In this document: piece after piece, positions 7,529-15,320 of the stretch
Layout: every line of letters begins with the position of its first letter
Numbering within the stretch: position 1 is the stretch's first letter
Source: Rhodocyclaceae bacterium
GTDB lineage: Bacteria; Pseudomonadota; Gammaproteobacteria; Burkholderiales; Rhodocyclaceae
DNA length: 20,527 bases
Direction of reading: 5' to 3'
Assembly (NCBI GenBank): GCA_018262875.1
Contig: JADFDL010000008.1
Span: 1-20,527, forward strand
Translations under genes and position numbers: made by a program
The notes under the pieces: model-generated
Seen by the model: the letters and a program-made list of their open reading frames with translations, nothing else
Databases searched by the model: none
Told to the model about the DNA's origin: nothing

Positions 7529-8212
7529 ATGGCGATCACCGACTGGCCCGAAAGCGAGCGCCCGCGCGAGCGGCTTCTGAAACTCGGCGCCGGCGCGCTC
7601 TCCGATGCCGAACTGCTGGCGATCTTCCTGCGCGTCGGCGTCAGGGGCGCCAGCGCCGTCGACCTGGCGCGCACCCTGCTCGGTCATTTCGGCAGCCTGA
7701 GCCGGCTGTTTTCCGCGCCGGCGCCCGAGTTTGCCGCCATCCCCGGCATGGGCAGCGCCAAATACACCCAGTTGCAGGCGGTGGTGGAACTGGCGCGGCG
7801 CGCCCTGCGCGAGGAAATGGTTGCCGGCGATGCGCTTTCCTCGCCGCGCGCCGTACGCGACTACCTGCGGCTTACACTCGGCAGCCTGCCGCATGAGGTC
7901 TTCATGGTGCTGCTGCTGGATGCACAAAATCGGCTGATCGTCGCGGAGGAACTGTTCCGCGGCACGCTGACGCAGACCAGCGTGCACCCGCGCGAGGTGG
8001 TCAAGCTGGCCCTGTCGCACAACGCCGCCGGCGCCATCCTTGCCCACAACCACCCCTCGGGCGTGGCCGAACCGAGCCGGGCCGACGAAGCGCTCACCCA
8101 GGCCCTCAGACAGGCCCTGACGCTGGTCGATGTGAAACTGCTGGATCATTTCATCGTCGCCGGCGCCGCCGATCCCCTCTCCTTCGCCGAGCGAGGATTG
8201 CTCGATCGATAG
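7529..8212 (+). CDS. radC: RadC/YicR-family JAMM-domain protein
   Basis: A 227-residue protein of the RadC family (E. coli 222 residues). The N-terminal helix-hairpin-helix-like part contains [21 protein letters not shown] and [14 protein letters not shown]. The C-terminal MPN/JAB domain carries the JAMM metal site [14 protein letters not shown] (H173, H175, S183, D186). The family was once linked to DNA repair, but that assignment came from a misattributed mutation and its real role is unsettled; a metal-dependent hydrolase is the structural expectation. A weak AGGA (7514-7517) precedes the ATG. The gene keeps the classic position beside coaBC-dut. It converges with the next gene, with three bases between the stop codons and no terminator. 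Confidence 0.95.
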   Translation: MAITDWPESERPRERLLKLGAGALSDAELLAIFLRVGVRGASAVDLARTLLGHFGSLSRLFSAPAPEFAAIPGMGSAKYTQLQAVVELARRALREEMVAGDALSSPRAVRDYLRLTLGSLPHEVFMVLLLDAQNRLIVAEELFRGTLTQTSVHPREVVKLALSHNAAGAILAHNHPSGVAEPSRADEALTQALRQALTLVDVKLLDHFIVAGAADPLSFAERGLLDR

Positions 8213-8215
8213 CGT

Positions 8216-8947
8216 TCATTTCACCAGCAAGGCGCCGCCGCTGCACAGCAATAGGATGCCGATGCCGCGGCGGAAGGCTTCCTGGCTGATCGTGGTGTGC
8301 ACCTTGCCACCCAGGTAGATGCCGACCAGCATCACCGGCAGCGCCATCGCCAGCGTTTTGAGAAACTCCAGCGTCAATATCCCGGTGAGGAAATAACCCG
8401 CCAGGCGGTTTGCGCCGTCGAGCAGGAAGATGGCGGCGAAGGTGGCGCGAAACTGCGACTTGTCCAGCTTGCGCATCTGCAGATAGGCCACATAGAACGG
8501 CCCGCCGGTGCCGAATGCCGTGCCGATCAATCCACCCAGCCCGCCCGCCGATATCGCCCACCAGCGGCTGTGCGCGCCTTCGGGCGCTTTACCCGACAGG
8601 GAATACATGGCGTAAAAAATGATGAAGGCAGCCATGGCCTTCAGCAGCAACCGTGTATCGACCGATTGCAGCAAGTAAAGGGCTGCGACCACGCCGAGGA
8701 CTGCAAACGGCAGCAGAGGCCATATCTCGGTCCAGCAAATCGCCTGCCGTTCCTTGATGCCCTGGCCGGCGGAGGCGAGATAGTCCAGCGCCACCACCAG
8801 CGGGACCGCCAGCGGCAGGGGAAACCAGAGCAGCAAAAGCGGGATGGCGATGAGTCCGGAGCCGAAACCGGCGACGCCGCGCACGAAATACGCCAGCGAA
8901 AGCACCGTGAAGGCGAAGAGATGCTGGGCTATCCCGGACGCGTCCAT
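8216..8947 (-). CDS. TauE/SafE-family membrane permease (candidate sulfite/sulfonate exporter)
   Basis: A 243-residue, strongly hydrophobic protein with about seven or eight predicted membrane segments. The family-typical first helix pair is FVRGVAGFGSGLIAIPLLLL, and the second repeat opens with GGLGGLIGTAFGTGGPFYVAYLQMR; the doubled glycine-rich G(F/T)G motifs are the hallmark of TauE/SafE (DUF81). Characterised members export sulfite, sulfoacetate or related organosulfur anions, but many have unknown substrates. Placement a few kilobases from an FccAB-like sulfide oxidation cluster makes sulfur-compound export plausible (inference only). It lies between radC and rpmB, on the opposite strand to both. 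Its start is the ATG with complement at 8945-8947. Confidence 0.88.
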   Translation of the reverse strand: MDASGIAQHLFAFTVLSLAYFVRGVAGFGSGLIAIPLLLLWFPLPLAVPLVVALDYLASAGQGIKERQAICWTEIWPLLPFAVLGVVAALYLLQSVDTRLLLKAMAAFIIFYAMYSLSGKAPEGAHSRWWAISAGGLGGLIGTAFGTGGPFYVAYLQMRKLDKSQFRATFAAIFLLDGANRLAGYFLTGILTLEFLKTLAMALPVMLVGIYLGGKVHTTISQEAFRRGIGILLLCSGGALLVK

Positions 8948-9108
8948 ACCCCCCCTCCCTGCGATGCCGATTGGGCTCCCTTCAAGGAAGCGCCGCGCTT
9001 ATTCGGGAATATTACCTTGACCGCCACCATTCCACAAAGACTGTTGTCTCCTGTCCGGCGTTTCCTCCGGGGTGTTTGCACCCGGAAAAACACAAGGGAA
9101 ACATCGGC

Positions 9109-9138
9109 TTGATTTTCTGCGAAAGGATCACGTATAAT
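9109..9138 (+). promoter_or_regulatory. Sigma-70-type promoter of rpmB-rpmG
   Basis: TTGATT (9109-9114) and a perfect TATAAT (9133-9138) are separated by 18 bases, about 37 bases upstream of the rpmB ATG. The strong match fits a highly expressed ribosomal protein operon. Confidence 0.75.
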
Positions 9139-9175
9139 GCGCGGCTTTGCTAAATCCGAATTTGGAGCATAAATC

Positions 9176-9409
9176 ATGGCCCGCGTTTGCCAAGTGACCG
9201 GTAAGGCACCGATGGTGGGAAACCACGTTTCCCACGCCAACAACAAGACCAAGCGCCGCTTTCTGCCGAACCTGCAGAACCGCCGCTTCTGGGTCGAGTC
9301 CGAAAACCGCTGGGTGAGCCTGCGCGTGTCCAATGCCGGCTTGCGCACCATCGACAAGAAGGGCATCGATGTCATCCTGGCCGAGTTGCGCGCCAAAGGC
9401 ACCCTTTAA
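9176..9409 (+). CDS. rpmB: 50S ribosomal protein L28
   Basis: A 77-residue protein of the large ribosomal subunit. [29 protein letters not shown] is the standard start of proteobacterial L28 (quoted here as the N-terminal 29 residues in outline: [12 protein letters not shown], then [14 protein letters not shown]), and [10 protein letters not shown] is its typical C-terminal part. The zinc-ribbon cysteine pairs of some L28 forms are absent; a single Cys5 remains. GGAG (9164-9167) precedes the ATG by 8 bases. It is followed at once by rpmG, whose Shine-Dalgarno overlaps the rpmB stop codon, which indicates coupled translation. Confidence 0.98.
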   Translation: MARVCQVTGKAPMVGNHVSHANNKTKRRFLPNLQNRRFWVESENRWVSLRVSNAGLRTIDKKGIDVILAELRAKGTL

Positions 9410-9420
9410 GGAGACCCGCC

Positions 9421-9579
9421 ATGCCCCGCGAGAAAATCAAACTGGAAAGCACGGCCGGCACCGGCCACTTCTACACGACGACCAAGAACAAGCGCACCAA
9501 GCCCGAAAAGCTCGAGATCAAGAAATTCGATCCCAAGGCACGCAAGCACGTCCTGTACAAGGAAACCAAGCTGAAGTAA
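9421..9579 (+). CDS. rpmG: 50S ribosomal protein L33
   Basis: A 52-residue basic ribosomal protein. Recognisable L33 segments are [35 protein letters not shown] and [13 protein letters not shown]. It has no cysteines, so it is the zinc-free form. The N-terminus (MPREKIKL) is a few residues shorter than the MAKGIREKIKL seen in many proteobacteria. AAGGAG (9408-9413) overlaps the TAA of rpmB and is 7 bases before the ATG. It forms the rpmB-rpmG operon and ends at a strong hairpin terminator. Confidence 0.98.
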   Translation: MPREKIKLESTAGTGHFYTTTKNKRTKPEKLEIKKFDPKARKHVLYKETKLK

Positions 9580-9589
9580 GCCGTTTCCA

Positions 9590-9627
9590 CCCAATAAAAA
9601 ACCCGCTGAGGCGGGTTTTTTATTGGG
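9590..9627. terminator. Bidirectional rho-independent terminator after rpmG
   Basis: A perfect 17-bp stem, CCCAATAAAAAACCCGC (9590-9606) and its complement (9611-9627), with loop TGAG. The A/T run inside the stem gives a U-rich 3' arm in both directions, so it can serve rpmG and the convergent nuclease gene alike. Confidence 0.92.
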
Positions 9628-9672
9628 TTCCACAGGTCGCCGGGAAGAAGGCCGATTCCGTTTTGTTCTCTG

Positions 9673-10260
9673 TCAATCCACGAGCATCGCCTCGGCATAA
9701 GGCACGGCCTCGGCGCGATGGCGCTTCCAGTTGTCGAGATAGGCGCGCAGCACCGGCGGGTTGCCGCGCAGGATCACCACGTTCTCGGCGTTGCGCATGC
9801 GCGCCGACCAGGTGAAGTTGTAGGAACCGGTGACCACCGCCCCGCCGGCGTCGGCCGCGTCGACAAGGATGATTTTATTATGCGCAGCGGCATAGCGCAC
9901 CTCCAGCGCGACGGGAATGCCCGCCTTGGCGAGCAGCGGAATCTGGCTGTTCTCGCCGCGCGCCGTCTGCTCGCGGTCGGCCAGCACTTCGACGCGGATG
10001 CCGCGCGCCTGCGCCTCGATCAGGGCCGCGCCGAGCGTGCGGCTGGTGAGCAGGTAGGCCTGCACATGGACCGTGCGCCGCGCGCCGCGCAGCGCGCGCA
10101 GGATGGCTGCTTCGATGTCGTCGTGCGGGCTGAACAGCACCTCCGCCGTGCCGAGCGAGGCATGGGCAGCGGCCGGACGCGGATCGAAGGCCGGCGCCGG
10201 CTGCGCCAGCAGAAAAGTCAGTCCCGCCAGCACGGCGGCCGAAACGATGCGTCCCCTCAC
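9673..10260 (-). CDS. Exported phospholipase D-type (PLD) nuclease-like protein
   Basis: A 195-residue protein with a Sec signal peptide (hydrophobic AAVLAGLTFLLAQPAPA, cleavage near residue 24) and a single PLD domain. The catalytic HKD motif is H127-N-K129-IILV-D134, followed by the family glycine-serine motif GSYNFT (145-150). The N-terminal repeat half contains VLFSPHDDIEAAILRALRGA and VHVQAYLLTS. The size and single HKD motif match the Nuc/Endonuclease-like PLD group, which works as a dimer; members cleave DNA or phosphodiesters in the periplasm or outside. The start is a GTG (complement of 10258-10260), chosen because the signal peptide begins there. It follows the FmdE-like gene by 37 bases on the same strand, so they may share a transcript. 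Its true substrate is unknown. Confidence 0.85.
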   Translation of the reverse strand: MRGRIVSAAVLAGLTFLLAQPAPAFDPRPAAAHASLGTAEVLFSPHDDIEAAILRALRGARRTVHVQAYLLTSRTLGAALIEAQARGIRVEVLADREQTARGENSQIPLLAKAGIPVALEVRYAAAHNKIILVDAADAGGAVVTGSYNFTWSARMRNAENVVILRGNPPVLRAYLDNWKRHRAEAVPYAEAMLVD

Positions 10261-10297
10261 CGGAAAGTCTCGCGCCGGCGCACAAAGTCAGCCTCCG

Positions 10298-10915
10298 TCA
10301 CACGGCGCGCACAGGACGCACGTCGATGAGCCGGGGGTCCGTTGCAAGATCGACCAGAATGACGCGCACCCGTTCCTGCCAGAGACGGCCGAACTCGCGC
10401 TGCTCTTCAACGCTGGCGAGGCCGGTGATCGAGGCGCCCATCAACTCGCGCATGCGCGGCTCGGCCGGCACGAGTTCCAGATGCGCGGCCACGTCCACGG
10501 CCGCGCCGGTGTCCTTGCGCGTGAAGCGAATTTCTCCCTCCACGCCTTCGCTGAAGAAGAGCAGGTTGCGCCGGTCGAAGCGGCCGCCCAGCCCCTTGAA
10601 ACCGGTGTCGCGCGTCGCCCCGGTCAGGAAGGTGACAATATTGGCGATGACGCCGGTGACCCCGCTCGTCGCCTCCTGGCGGAAACCGGCACGGACGGCG
10701 CCGCGCTCGGCGACGTCATTTGGATAGAGCGCTTCGAGCGCCCGCAGGGTCATCATCCAGGCCGAGGCCACGGTCGGGCAGGAATGCCCCGCCGCCTTGA
10801 CGGCGTCGATGTAGCGGTACTCGATGAGGCCGTCTTCCGTGGCGCCGAGGAAGCCGGCCAGCGGATCGCGCAGGGTGATAACGGGCGCCTTGTCGTAGAA
10901 ATCCGGATAACGCAT
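10298..10915 (-). CDS. FmdE-like (formylmethanofuran dehydrogenase subunit E-related) protein
   Basis: A 205-residue soluble protein without signal peptide. The stretch DAVKAAGHSCPTVASAW (residues 38-54; His44, Cys46) resembles the conserved His-x-Cys-Pro motif of the FmdE family, and the helical part after it (MMTLRALEAL, then RRNLLFFSEG) fits that family's pattern. FmdE-type proteins are found next to molybdenum/tungsten enzymes in archaea and stand alone in many bacteria, where their role is not established. No molybdoenzyme gene is in the window. An upstream in-frame ATG would add 11 residues. The ATG at 10915 (complement 10913-10915) is preferred because AGGAGG is positioned 10 bases before it and lies inside the longer version. 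The family call is tentative. Confidence 0.55.
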   Translation of the reverse strand: MRYPDFYDKAPVITLRDPLAGFLGATEDGLIEYRYIDAVKAAGHSCPTVASAWMMTLRALEALYPNDVAERGAVRAGFRQEATSGVTGVIANIVTFLTGATRDTGFKGLGGRFDRRNLLFFSEGVEGEIRFTRKDTGAAVDVAAHLELVPAEPRMRELMGASITGLASVEEQREFGRLWQERVRVILVDLATDPRLIDVRPVRAV

Positions 10916-10946
10916 GGGAGAAAGGCCTCCTGTAAGCAAGGTTTGC

Positions 10947-10975
10947 ATTGTGCCCCGGCGGGCGCGGCTTGAAAA
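10947..10975 (-). promoter_or_regulatory. Candidate promoter of the FmdE-like gene
   Basis: On the minus strand, TTTTCA (complement of 10970-10975) and CACAAT (complement of 10947-10952) are separated by 17 bases, each matching 4 of 6 consensus positions. It lies in the 91-base gap after the RND pump gene. A candidate only. Confidence 0.3.
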
Positions 10976-11006
10976 CAGCGAGGGCAGCGTGGGTTCAGCG
11001 CCGGCC

Positions 11007-14000
11007 TTATGCCTTGCCGAGCGGGCCGGGCTTGTGCCGCGTGAAGAGCCCCCGCGTCCAGACGATCAGGTCGTCGACATAAGTGAAGGCCACCGGGATC
11101 GCCAGCAGGCTGAGGAAGGTCGAGGTGATCAGCCCGCCGATGACGACGATCGCCATTGGTGCGCGAAAGCTCGGGTCGGTGCCGATGCCGAGCGCGATCG
11201 GCAGCATGCCGGCGCCCATCGCCACGGTGGTCATGACAATCGGCCGCGCGCGCTTGCGGCAGGCGTCGAGCAGCGCCTCCCAGCGATCGAGGCCGGGCTG
11301 GCCGTCGACGCCGCGGCGGGCCAGCAGCACGTAGTCGATGAGCAGGATGGAATTCTTGGTCGCGATGCCCATCAGCATGATGAGGCCGATCATCGAGGGC
11401 ATCGACAGCGACTGCTGCGTCACGAAGAGCGCGAGGAAGGCGCCCGGCACCGAAAGCACCAGCGCAGCGAGAATGGTCACCGGCTGGACGAAATCCCTGA
11501 ACAGCAGCACCAGCACGATGTAGATGCAGAGCACGCCGGCGGCCATGGCCAGACCGAAGCTCTCGAACAACTCCACCATCGCCTCGGCATCGCCGACCGT
11601 GGTCTGCATCACGCCCGGCGGCAGGTTGCGCAGGCTGGGCAGGGCCAGCGCCGCCTTCTCCACCTCGCCCAGGGGCTGGCCGTTGAGCTCGATCTCGAAG
11701 TTGATGTTGCGCAGCCGGTCGTAACGGTCGATCTCCGCCGGTCCGCTGCCGATTTCGATCGAGGCCACGTTGGCGAGCAGCACCGGGCCGTTGCGGCCGG
11801 ACACCGTCAGGCGCTCCAGCAGCGCGAGATCGGTGCGTGCGCCGGGCGGCAGCTTGACGACGATCGGCACCTGGCGCTGCGACAGGTTGAGCTTGGCCAG
11901 GCCCTGGTCGTAGTCGCCGGCCGTGGCGATGCGCAAGGTGTCGGCGATGGCCGCCGAGGTCACGCCGAGATCGGCCATGCGGGCGAAATCGGGACGCACG
12001 ATGAGCTCCGGCCGCACCAGATTGGCCGTCGTGGTGACGTTGCCGATGCCGGCAATGCCGCGCAACTCGCGCTCCACCCGGCGTGCGTGCCCGGCCAGCA
12101 GCGTCCCGTTCTCGCTGGCGAGGACAAGGATGTACTTCTCGCCGCCGGAGCCGAGGCCGACCTTGACCTGCACGCCCGGGATGGCTTCAAGGGCGCCGCG
12201 CAGGCGCTTTTCGATATCCTGCTTGGTCAGGCCGGGCCGCTCGCCGCGCGGCGTGAGATTCAGCGTCAGCGTCGCCTTGCGCACCTCGGCCGCCCCCTGC
12301 GGGGCGAACGGGTCGCTGCCGGCGCGGCCGCCGCCGACGGCGGTATAGACCAACTTGACGTTCGGATCGCGGCGGGCGATGGCGCCGGCCCGCTCGGCCA
12401 CCGCCAGCGTCTCGCGGAAAGTCGCGCCCGGCGGCAACGAGAGGTAGACCTGCGTCTGCGAAAGATCATCCGGCGGCAGGAAGCCGGTGGGCAGCAGCGG
12501 CACCAGGGCAAACGAGCCGACGAAGAAGGCCGCCGCGGCGAGCAGTGTCCGCGCGCGATGGCGCAGGCAGCGTGCCGCCCAGTCCTGATAGAGCGCCAGC
12601 CAGCGCGGCACCCGCTCGGCCGCCACCGGGCGCAGCAGGTAGGCGGCCATCATCGGCGTCAGCATGCGCGCCACCACCAGCGAGAAGAACACCGCGATCG
12701 CCGCCGTCCAGCCGAACTGGACGAAGTACTTGCCGGCCACGCCGCTCATGAAGGCGGTGGGCAGGAACACCGCGATCAGGGTGAACGTCGTCGCGATCAC
12801 CGCCAGGCCGATCTCGTCGGCCGCTTCCATCGCCGCCTGGTAGGGCGTCTTGCCCATGCGCAGATGGCGCATGATATTTTCGATCTCGACGATGGCATCG
12901 TCGACCAGGATGCCGACGACGAGCGACATCGACAGCAGCGTCACGACATTCAGCGTGAAGCCAAGGAGATGCATGACGGCGAAGGTCGGGATGGCGGACA
13001 ACGGCAGCGCCGCCGCCGACACCAGGGTCGCCCGCCAGTCGCGCAGGAACAGCCACACCACCAGCACGGCCAGCGCGGCGCCCTCCAGCAGCAGAATCAT
13101 CGAGCCCTCGTAGTTCTCGATCACCGGATCGACGAAATTGAAGGCTTCGGCGATCTCGATGTGCGGATGCTCGGCTTTGAGCTGCGCCAGTGCCCGGACG
13201 ACGTCGTCTGCCACGTCGACTTCGCCGGCGCCGCGACTGCGCGTGATCTCGAAGCCGACCACGGGGCGGCCATCGAGCAGCGCGGCGCTGCGCTGCTCGG
13301 CCACCCCGTCGCTTACCGTCGCCAACTGGTCGAGGCGCACGCGCCGGCCGTCGGAGAGGACGATGTCCATGGTCGCCAGCTCCATCGCGGAGCGCACGGT
13401 GGCGATGGTGCGCACCGACTGCTCGGCGCCGCCGATGTCGGCGCGCCCGCCGGAGGCCTCCTGCTGGATGCGGCGAAGTTGCCGTGATACATCGGCGGCG
13501 GTGGCGTTGAGCGCCAGCATGCGCGCCGGATCGAGCTCGACGCGGACTTCGCGGCTGACGCCGCCGACACGGGCGACGGCGCCTACGCCGCGCGCCGAAA
13601 GAAGCGCCTTGGTCACGGTGTTGTCGACGAACCAGGACAGCGCCTCGTCGTCCATGCGCGGCGAGGCGATGGTGTAGGTGAGGATCGGCGCGCCGGAAAG
13701 GTTGACCTTGCTGACGGCCGGATCGCGCAGGTCGGCCGGCAGGTCGGCGCGAATCCGCGCCACCGCGTCGCGCACATCGTCGACGGCTTCCTGGATTGGC
13801 TTTTCCAGGCGGAATTCGACAGTCACCAGCGCCGCGCCGTCCTGCACCTTGGTGTAGATGTGCTTGATGCCCTGCAAGGTGGCAACGGCATTCTCGATCT
13901 TGCGCGCGACTTCCGTCTCCATCTGTGCCGGCGCGGCGCCGGGCAGGGCGGCACTGACCGTCACCGTCGGCAGCTCGACGTCCATGAACTGCTGGATCTT

Positions 14001-14096
14001 CATCGCCCTGAAGGAGAGGATCCCCCACAACGTCAGCAGCAGAAACAGCAGGATGGCCGGAATCGGGTTGCGGATCGACCAGGCGGATACGTTCAT
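11007..14096 (-). CDS. RND-family efflux transporter permease (HAE1/AcrB-type)
   Basis: A 1029-residue inner-membrane pump protein, the full family length, driven by the proton gradient. The first transmembrane helix follows WSIRNPIPAILLFLLLTLWG, and a long periplasmic pore domain begins with QFMDVELPTVTVSAALPGA. TM4 carries the paired acidic residues D399-D400 in GILVDDAIVEIEN, equivalent to the AcrB proton-relay aspartates, and TM10 carries K914 in GIATKNSILLIDY. This charge set marks the HAE1 (hydrophobic/amphiphilic drug) class rather than a heavy-metal pump. The ATG overlaps the stop of the membrane-fusion protein gene by 4 bases (ATGA), so translation is coupled. No outer-membrane channel gene is adjacent; a TolC-like partner must be encoded elsewhere. 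Substrates cannot be predicted. Confidence 0.95.
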   Translation of the reverse strand: MNVSAWSIRNPIPAILLFLLLTLWGILSFRAMKIQQFMDVELPTVTVSAALPGAAPAQMETEVARKIENAVATLQGIKHIYTKVQDGAALVTVEFRLEKPIQEAVDDVRDAVARIRADLPADLRDPAVSKVNLSGAPILTYTIASPRMDDEALSWFVDNTVTKALLSARGVGAVARVGGVSREVRVELDPARMLALNATAADVSRQLRRIQQEASGGRADIGGAEQSVRTIATVRSAMELATMDIVLSDGRRVRLDQLATVSDGVAEQRSAALLDGRPVVGFEITRSRGAGEVDVADDVVRALAQLKAEHPHIEIAEAFNFVDPVIENYEGSMILLLEGAALAVLVVWLFLRDWRATLVSAAALPLSAIPTFAVMHLLGFTLNVVTLLSMSLVVGILVDDAIVEIENIMRHLRMGKTPYQAAMEAADEIGLAVIATTFTLIAVFLPTAFMSGVAGKYFVQFGWTAAIAVFFSLVVARMLTPMMAAYLLRPVAAERVPRWLALYQDWAARCLRHRARTLLAAAAFFVGSFALVPLLPTGFLPPDDLSQTQVYLSLPPGATFRETLAVAERAGAIARRDPNVKLVYTAVGGGRAGSDPFAPQGAAEVRKATLTLNLTPRGERPGLTKQDIEKRLRGALEAIPGVQVKVGLGSGGEKYILVLASENGTLLAGHARRVERELRGIAGIGNVTTTANLVRPELIVRPDFARMADLGVTSAAIADTLRIATAGDYDQGLAKLNLSQRQVPIVVKLPPGARTDLALLERLTVSGRNGPVLLANVASIEIGSGPAEIDRYDRLRNINFEIELNGQPLGEVEKAALALPSLRNLPPGVMQTTVGDAEAMVELFESFGLAMAAGVLCIYIVLVLLFRDFVQPVTILAALVLSVPGAFLALFVTQQSLSMPSMIGLIMLMGIATKNSILLIDYVLLARRGVDGQPGLDRWEALLDACRKRARPIVMTTVAMGAGMLPIALGIGTDPSFRAPMAIVVIGGLITSTFLSLLAIPVAFTYVDDLIVWTRGLFTRHKPGPLGKA

Positions 14097-15232
14097 CGCG
14101 CGCCGTCCGCCGCGGCGACGACCTTCACCGCGTCGCCGTCGGCGAGAAAACCCGCGCCGCCAGCGACAACGGCCTGGGTGGCATCGAGTCCGCCGGCAAT
14201 TTCGACTCGCCCGCCATGGCGGCGGCCGATCTCCACCTTGACCTGCGCCACGCGATCGGCGCCATCCAGGCGGAAGACATAGGCGAAGCCCTCGCGCAGC
14301 ACCACGGCCGATTGCGGCAGGGTCAGCGCCGGCGCCCGCCCCAGCTCGAATTCGCCGCGGGCGAACATGCCGGCCTTCACCGCCGAATCGGCCGGCAGGT
14401 CAACGAAAGCCAGCCCATTGCGGGTATTCGGGTCGACACTGGGCGCAATCCGGCGCAGCTTGCCCTGGACGCGCTCGCCGCCCGGCCCGGTCAGCGTCGC
14501 CGCCATGCCCGGTGCCAATTGGCCAAGAAAAGCCGATGGCACATCGGCGCGCCATTCCAGCCGGCCGCCGCGGATCAGGCGAAAGAGTTCCTCCCCGCCC
14601 TGGGTAAGCGAGCCAACCACCGCCGCGCGCGCCGAGATGACACCATCGTCGGGCGCCAGCACGCCGGTCTTGCTCATTCGGAGTTGCGCCGCCTGCAGGC
14701 GCGCGCGGGCGGCGGCGAGGCGGGCTGCGGACGTGCGCTCGGAAGTCTGGAACTGGGTTTCCTGCTGGGCGCTGTAGAAGCCGCGCGCGCGCAGCTCGCG
14801 GGCGCGCGTGGCATTGGCGCCAGCCTCGGCGGCGGCGGCCTCCTGCTCGGCCACGGCGGCATTCGCCTCGGCCAGTTCGCTCGCTACCGTCTCACCGGCA
14901 ATGCGCGCCAACAACTGCCCTTTTTTCACCGCGTCGCCGACATCGGCACGCACTTCGGTGATGCGGTAGCCGCCGATTTCGGCGCCGATCAGGGCTTCCT
15001 GCCAGGCGGCGACGTTGCCGTTGGCCGCAAGCGTCAGGGGCCACTCCTCGCTTTGCGGCCGCACCGTCTCGACGCTCAGCGCCGGACGCGCGGCGGCCGG
15101 CTGCCGGGCCGTTTCAAGCGGGTGCTCCGCATTGCCGCGGAGAAACATGCCGCCCGCGACAGCGAGCAGCGCCAATGCAAAGACGACGCGTCCGGTCCGC
15201 CCGGACAGCCTGCGAAATGCGGGAAGCGCCAT
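14093..15232 (-). CDS. Efflux RND transporter periplasmic adaptor (membrane-fusion protein)
   Basis: A 379-residue HlyD/AcrA-like adaptor that bridges the RND pump and an outer-membrane channel. The N-terminal anchor is VVFALALLAVAGGMFL (about residues 15-30) with no lipobox cysteine, so it is anchored by the helix itself or cleaved. Then come the first lipoyl half (LIGAEIGGYRITEVRADVGDAVKKGQLLARI), an alanine/glutamate-rich coiled-coil hairpin (about 118-190), the second lipoyl half (GVLAPDDGVISARAAVVG), a beta-barrel segment and the membrane-proximal C-terminal domain (TLPQSAVVLREGFAYVFRL). It is the first gene of a two-gene unit with the pump. A TACAAT -10-like hexamer lies on the minus strand at the complement of 15290-15295. 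Confidence 0.93.
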   Translation of the reverse strand: MALPAFRRLSGRTGRVVFALALLAVAGGMFLRGNAEHPLETARQPAAARPALSVETVRPQSEEWPLTLAANGNVAAWQEALIGAEIGGYRITEVRADVGDAVKKGQLLARIAGETVASELAEANAAVAEQEAAAAEAGANATRARELRARGFYSAQQETQFQTSERTSAARLAAARARLQAAQLRMSKTGVLAPDDGVISARAAVVGSLTQGGEELFRLIRGGRLEWRADVPSAFLGQLAPGMAATLTGPGGERVQGKLRRIAPSVDPNTRNGLAFVDLPADSAVKAGMFARGEFELGRAPALTLPQSAVVLREGFAYVFRLDGADRVAQVKVEIGRRHGGRVEIAGGLDATQAVVAGGAGFLADGDAVKVVAAADGAR

Positions 15233-15289
15233 GAAAAACCTGTTGTGAGATAGGGGTAAAACGCTGACGCTGCTGCAAACTGCGGCCGG

Positions 15290-15295
15290 ATTGTA
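15290..15295 (-). promoter_or_regulatory. Candidate -10 element of the RND efflux operon
   Basis: TACAAT on the minus strand (5/6 match), 57 bases upstream of the adaptor ATG, within the 88-base gap after the RNA methyltransferase gene. No good -35 is visible. I see no regulator binding site or regulator gene next to it. Confidence 0.22.
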
Positions 15296-15320
15296 TCACC
15301 CGGGCTTGGCTGCGCCTGTT

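Noticed and set aside
9066..9086. Hairpin TCCGGGGTG-TTTG-CACCCGGA in the tauE-rpmB gap
   Set aside because: It has an 8-bp stem with one bulged G, but no T run follows on either strand and it lies upstream of the rpmB promoter. A terminator call is not supported.
10914..13487. 857-residue open frame on the plus strand opposite the RND pump gene
   Set aside because: It is antisense to a full-length pump gene. Its composition (rich in His, Arg, Gln, Asp, Gly) is the signature of reading the complement of GC-rich codons, and no domain is recognisable.
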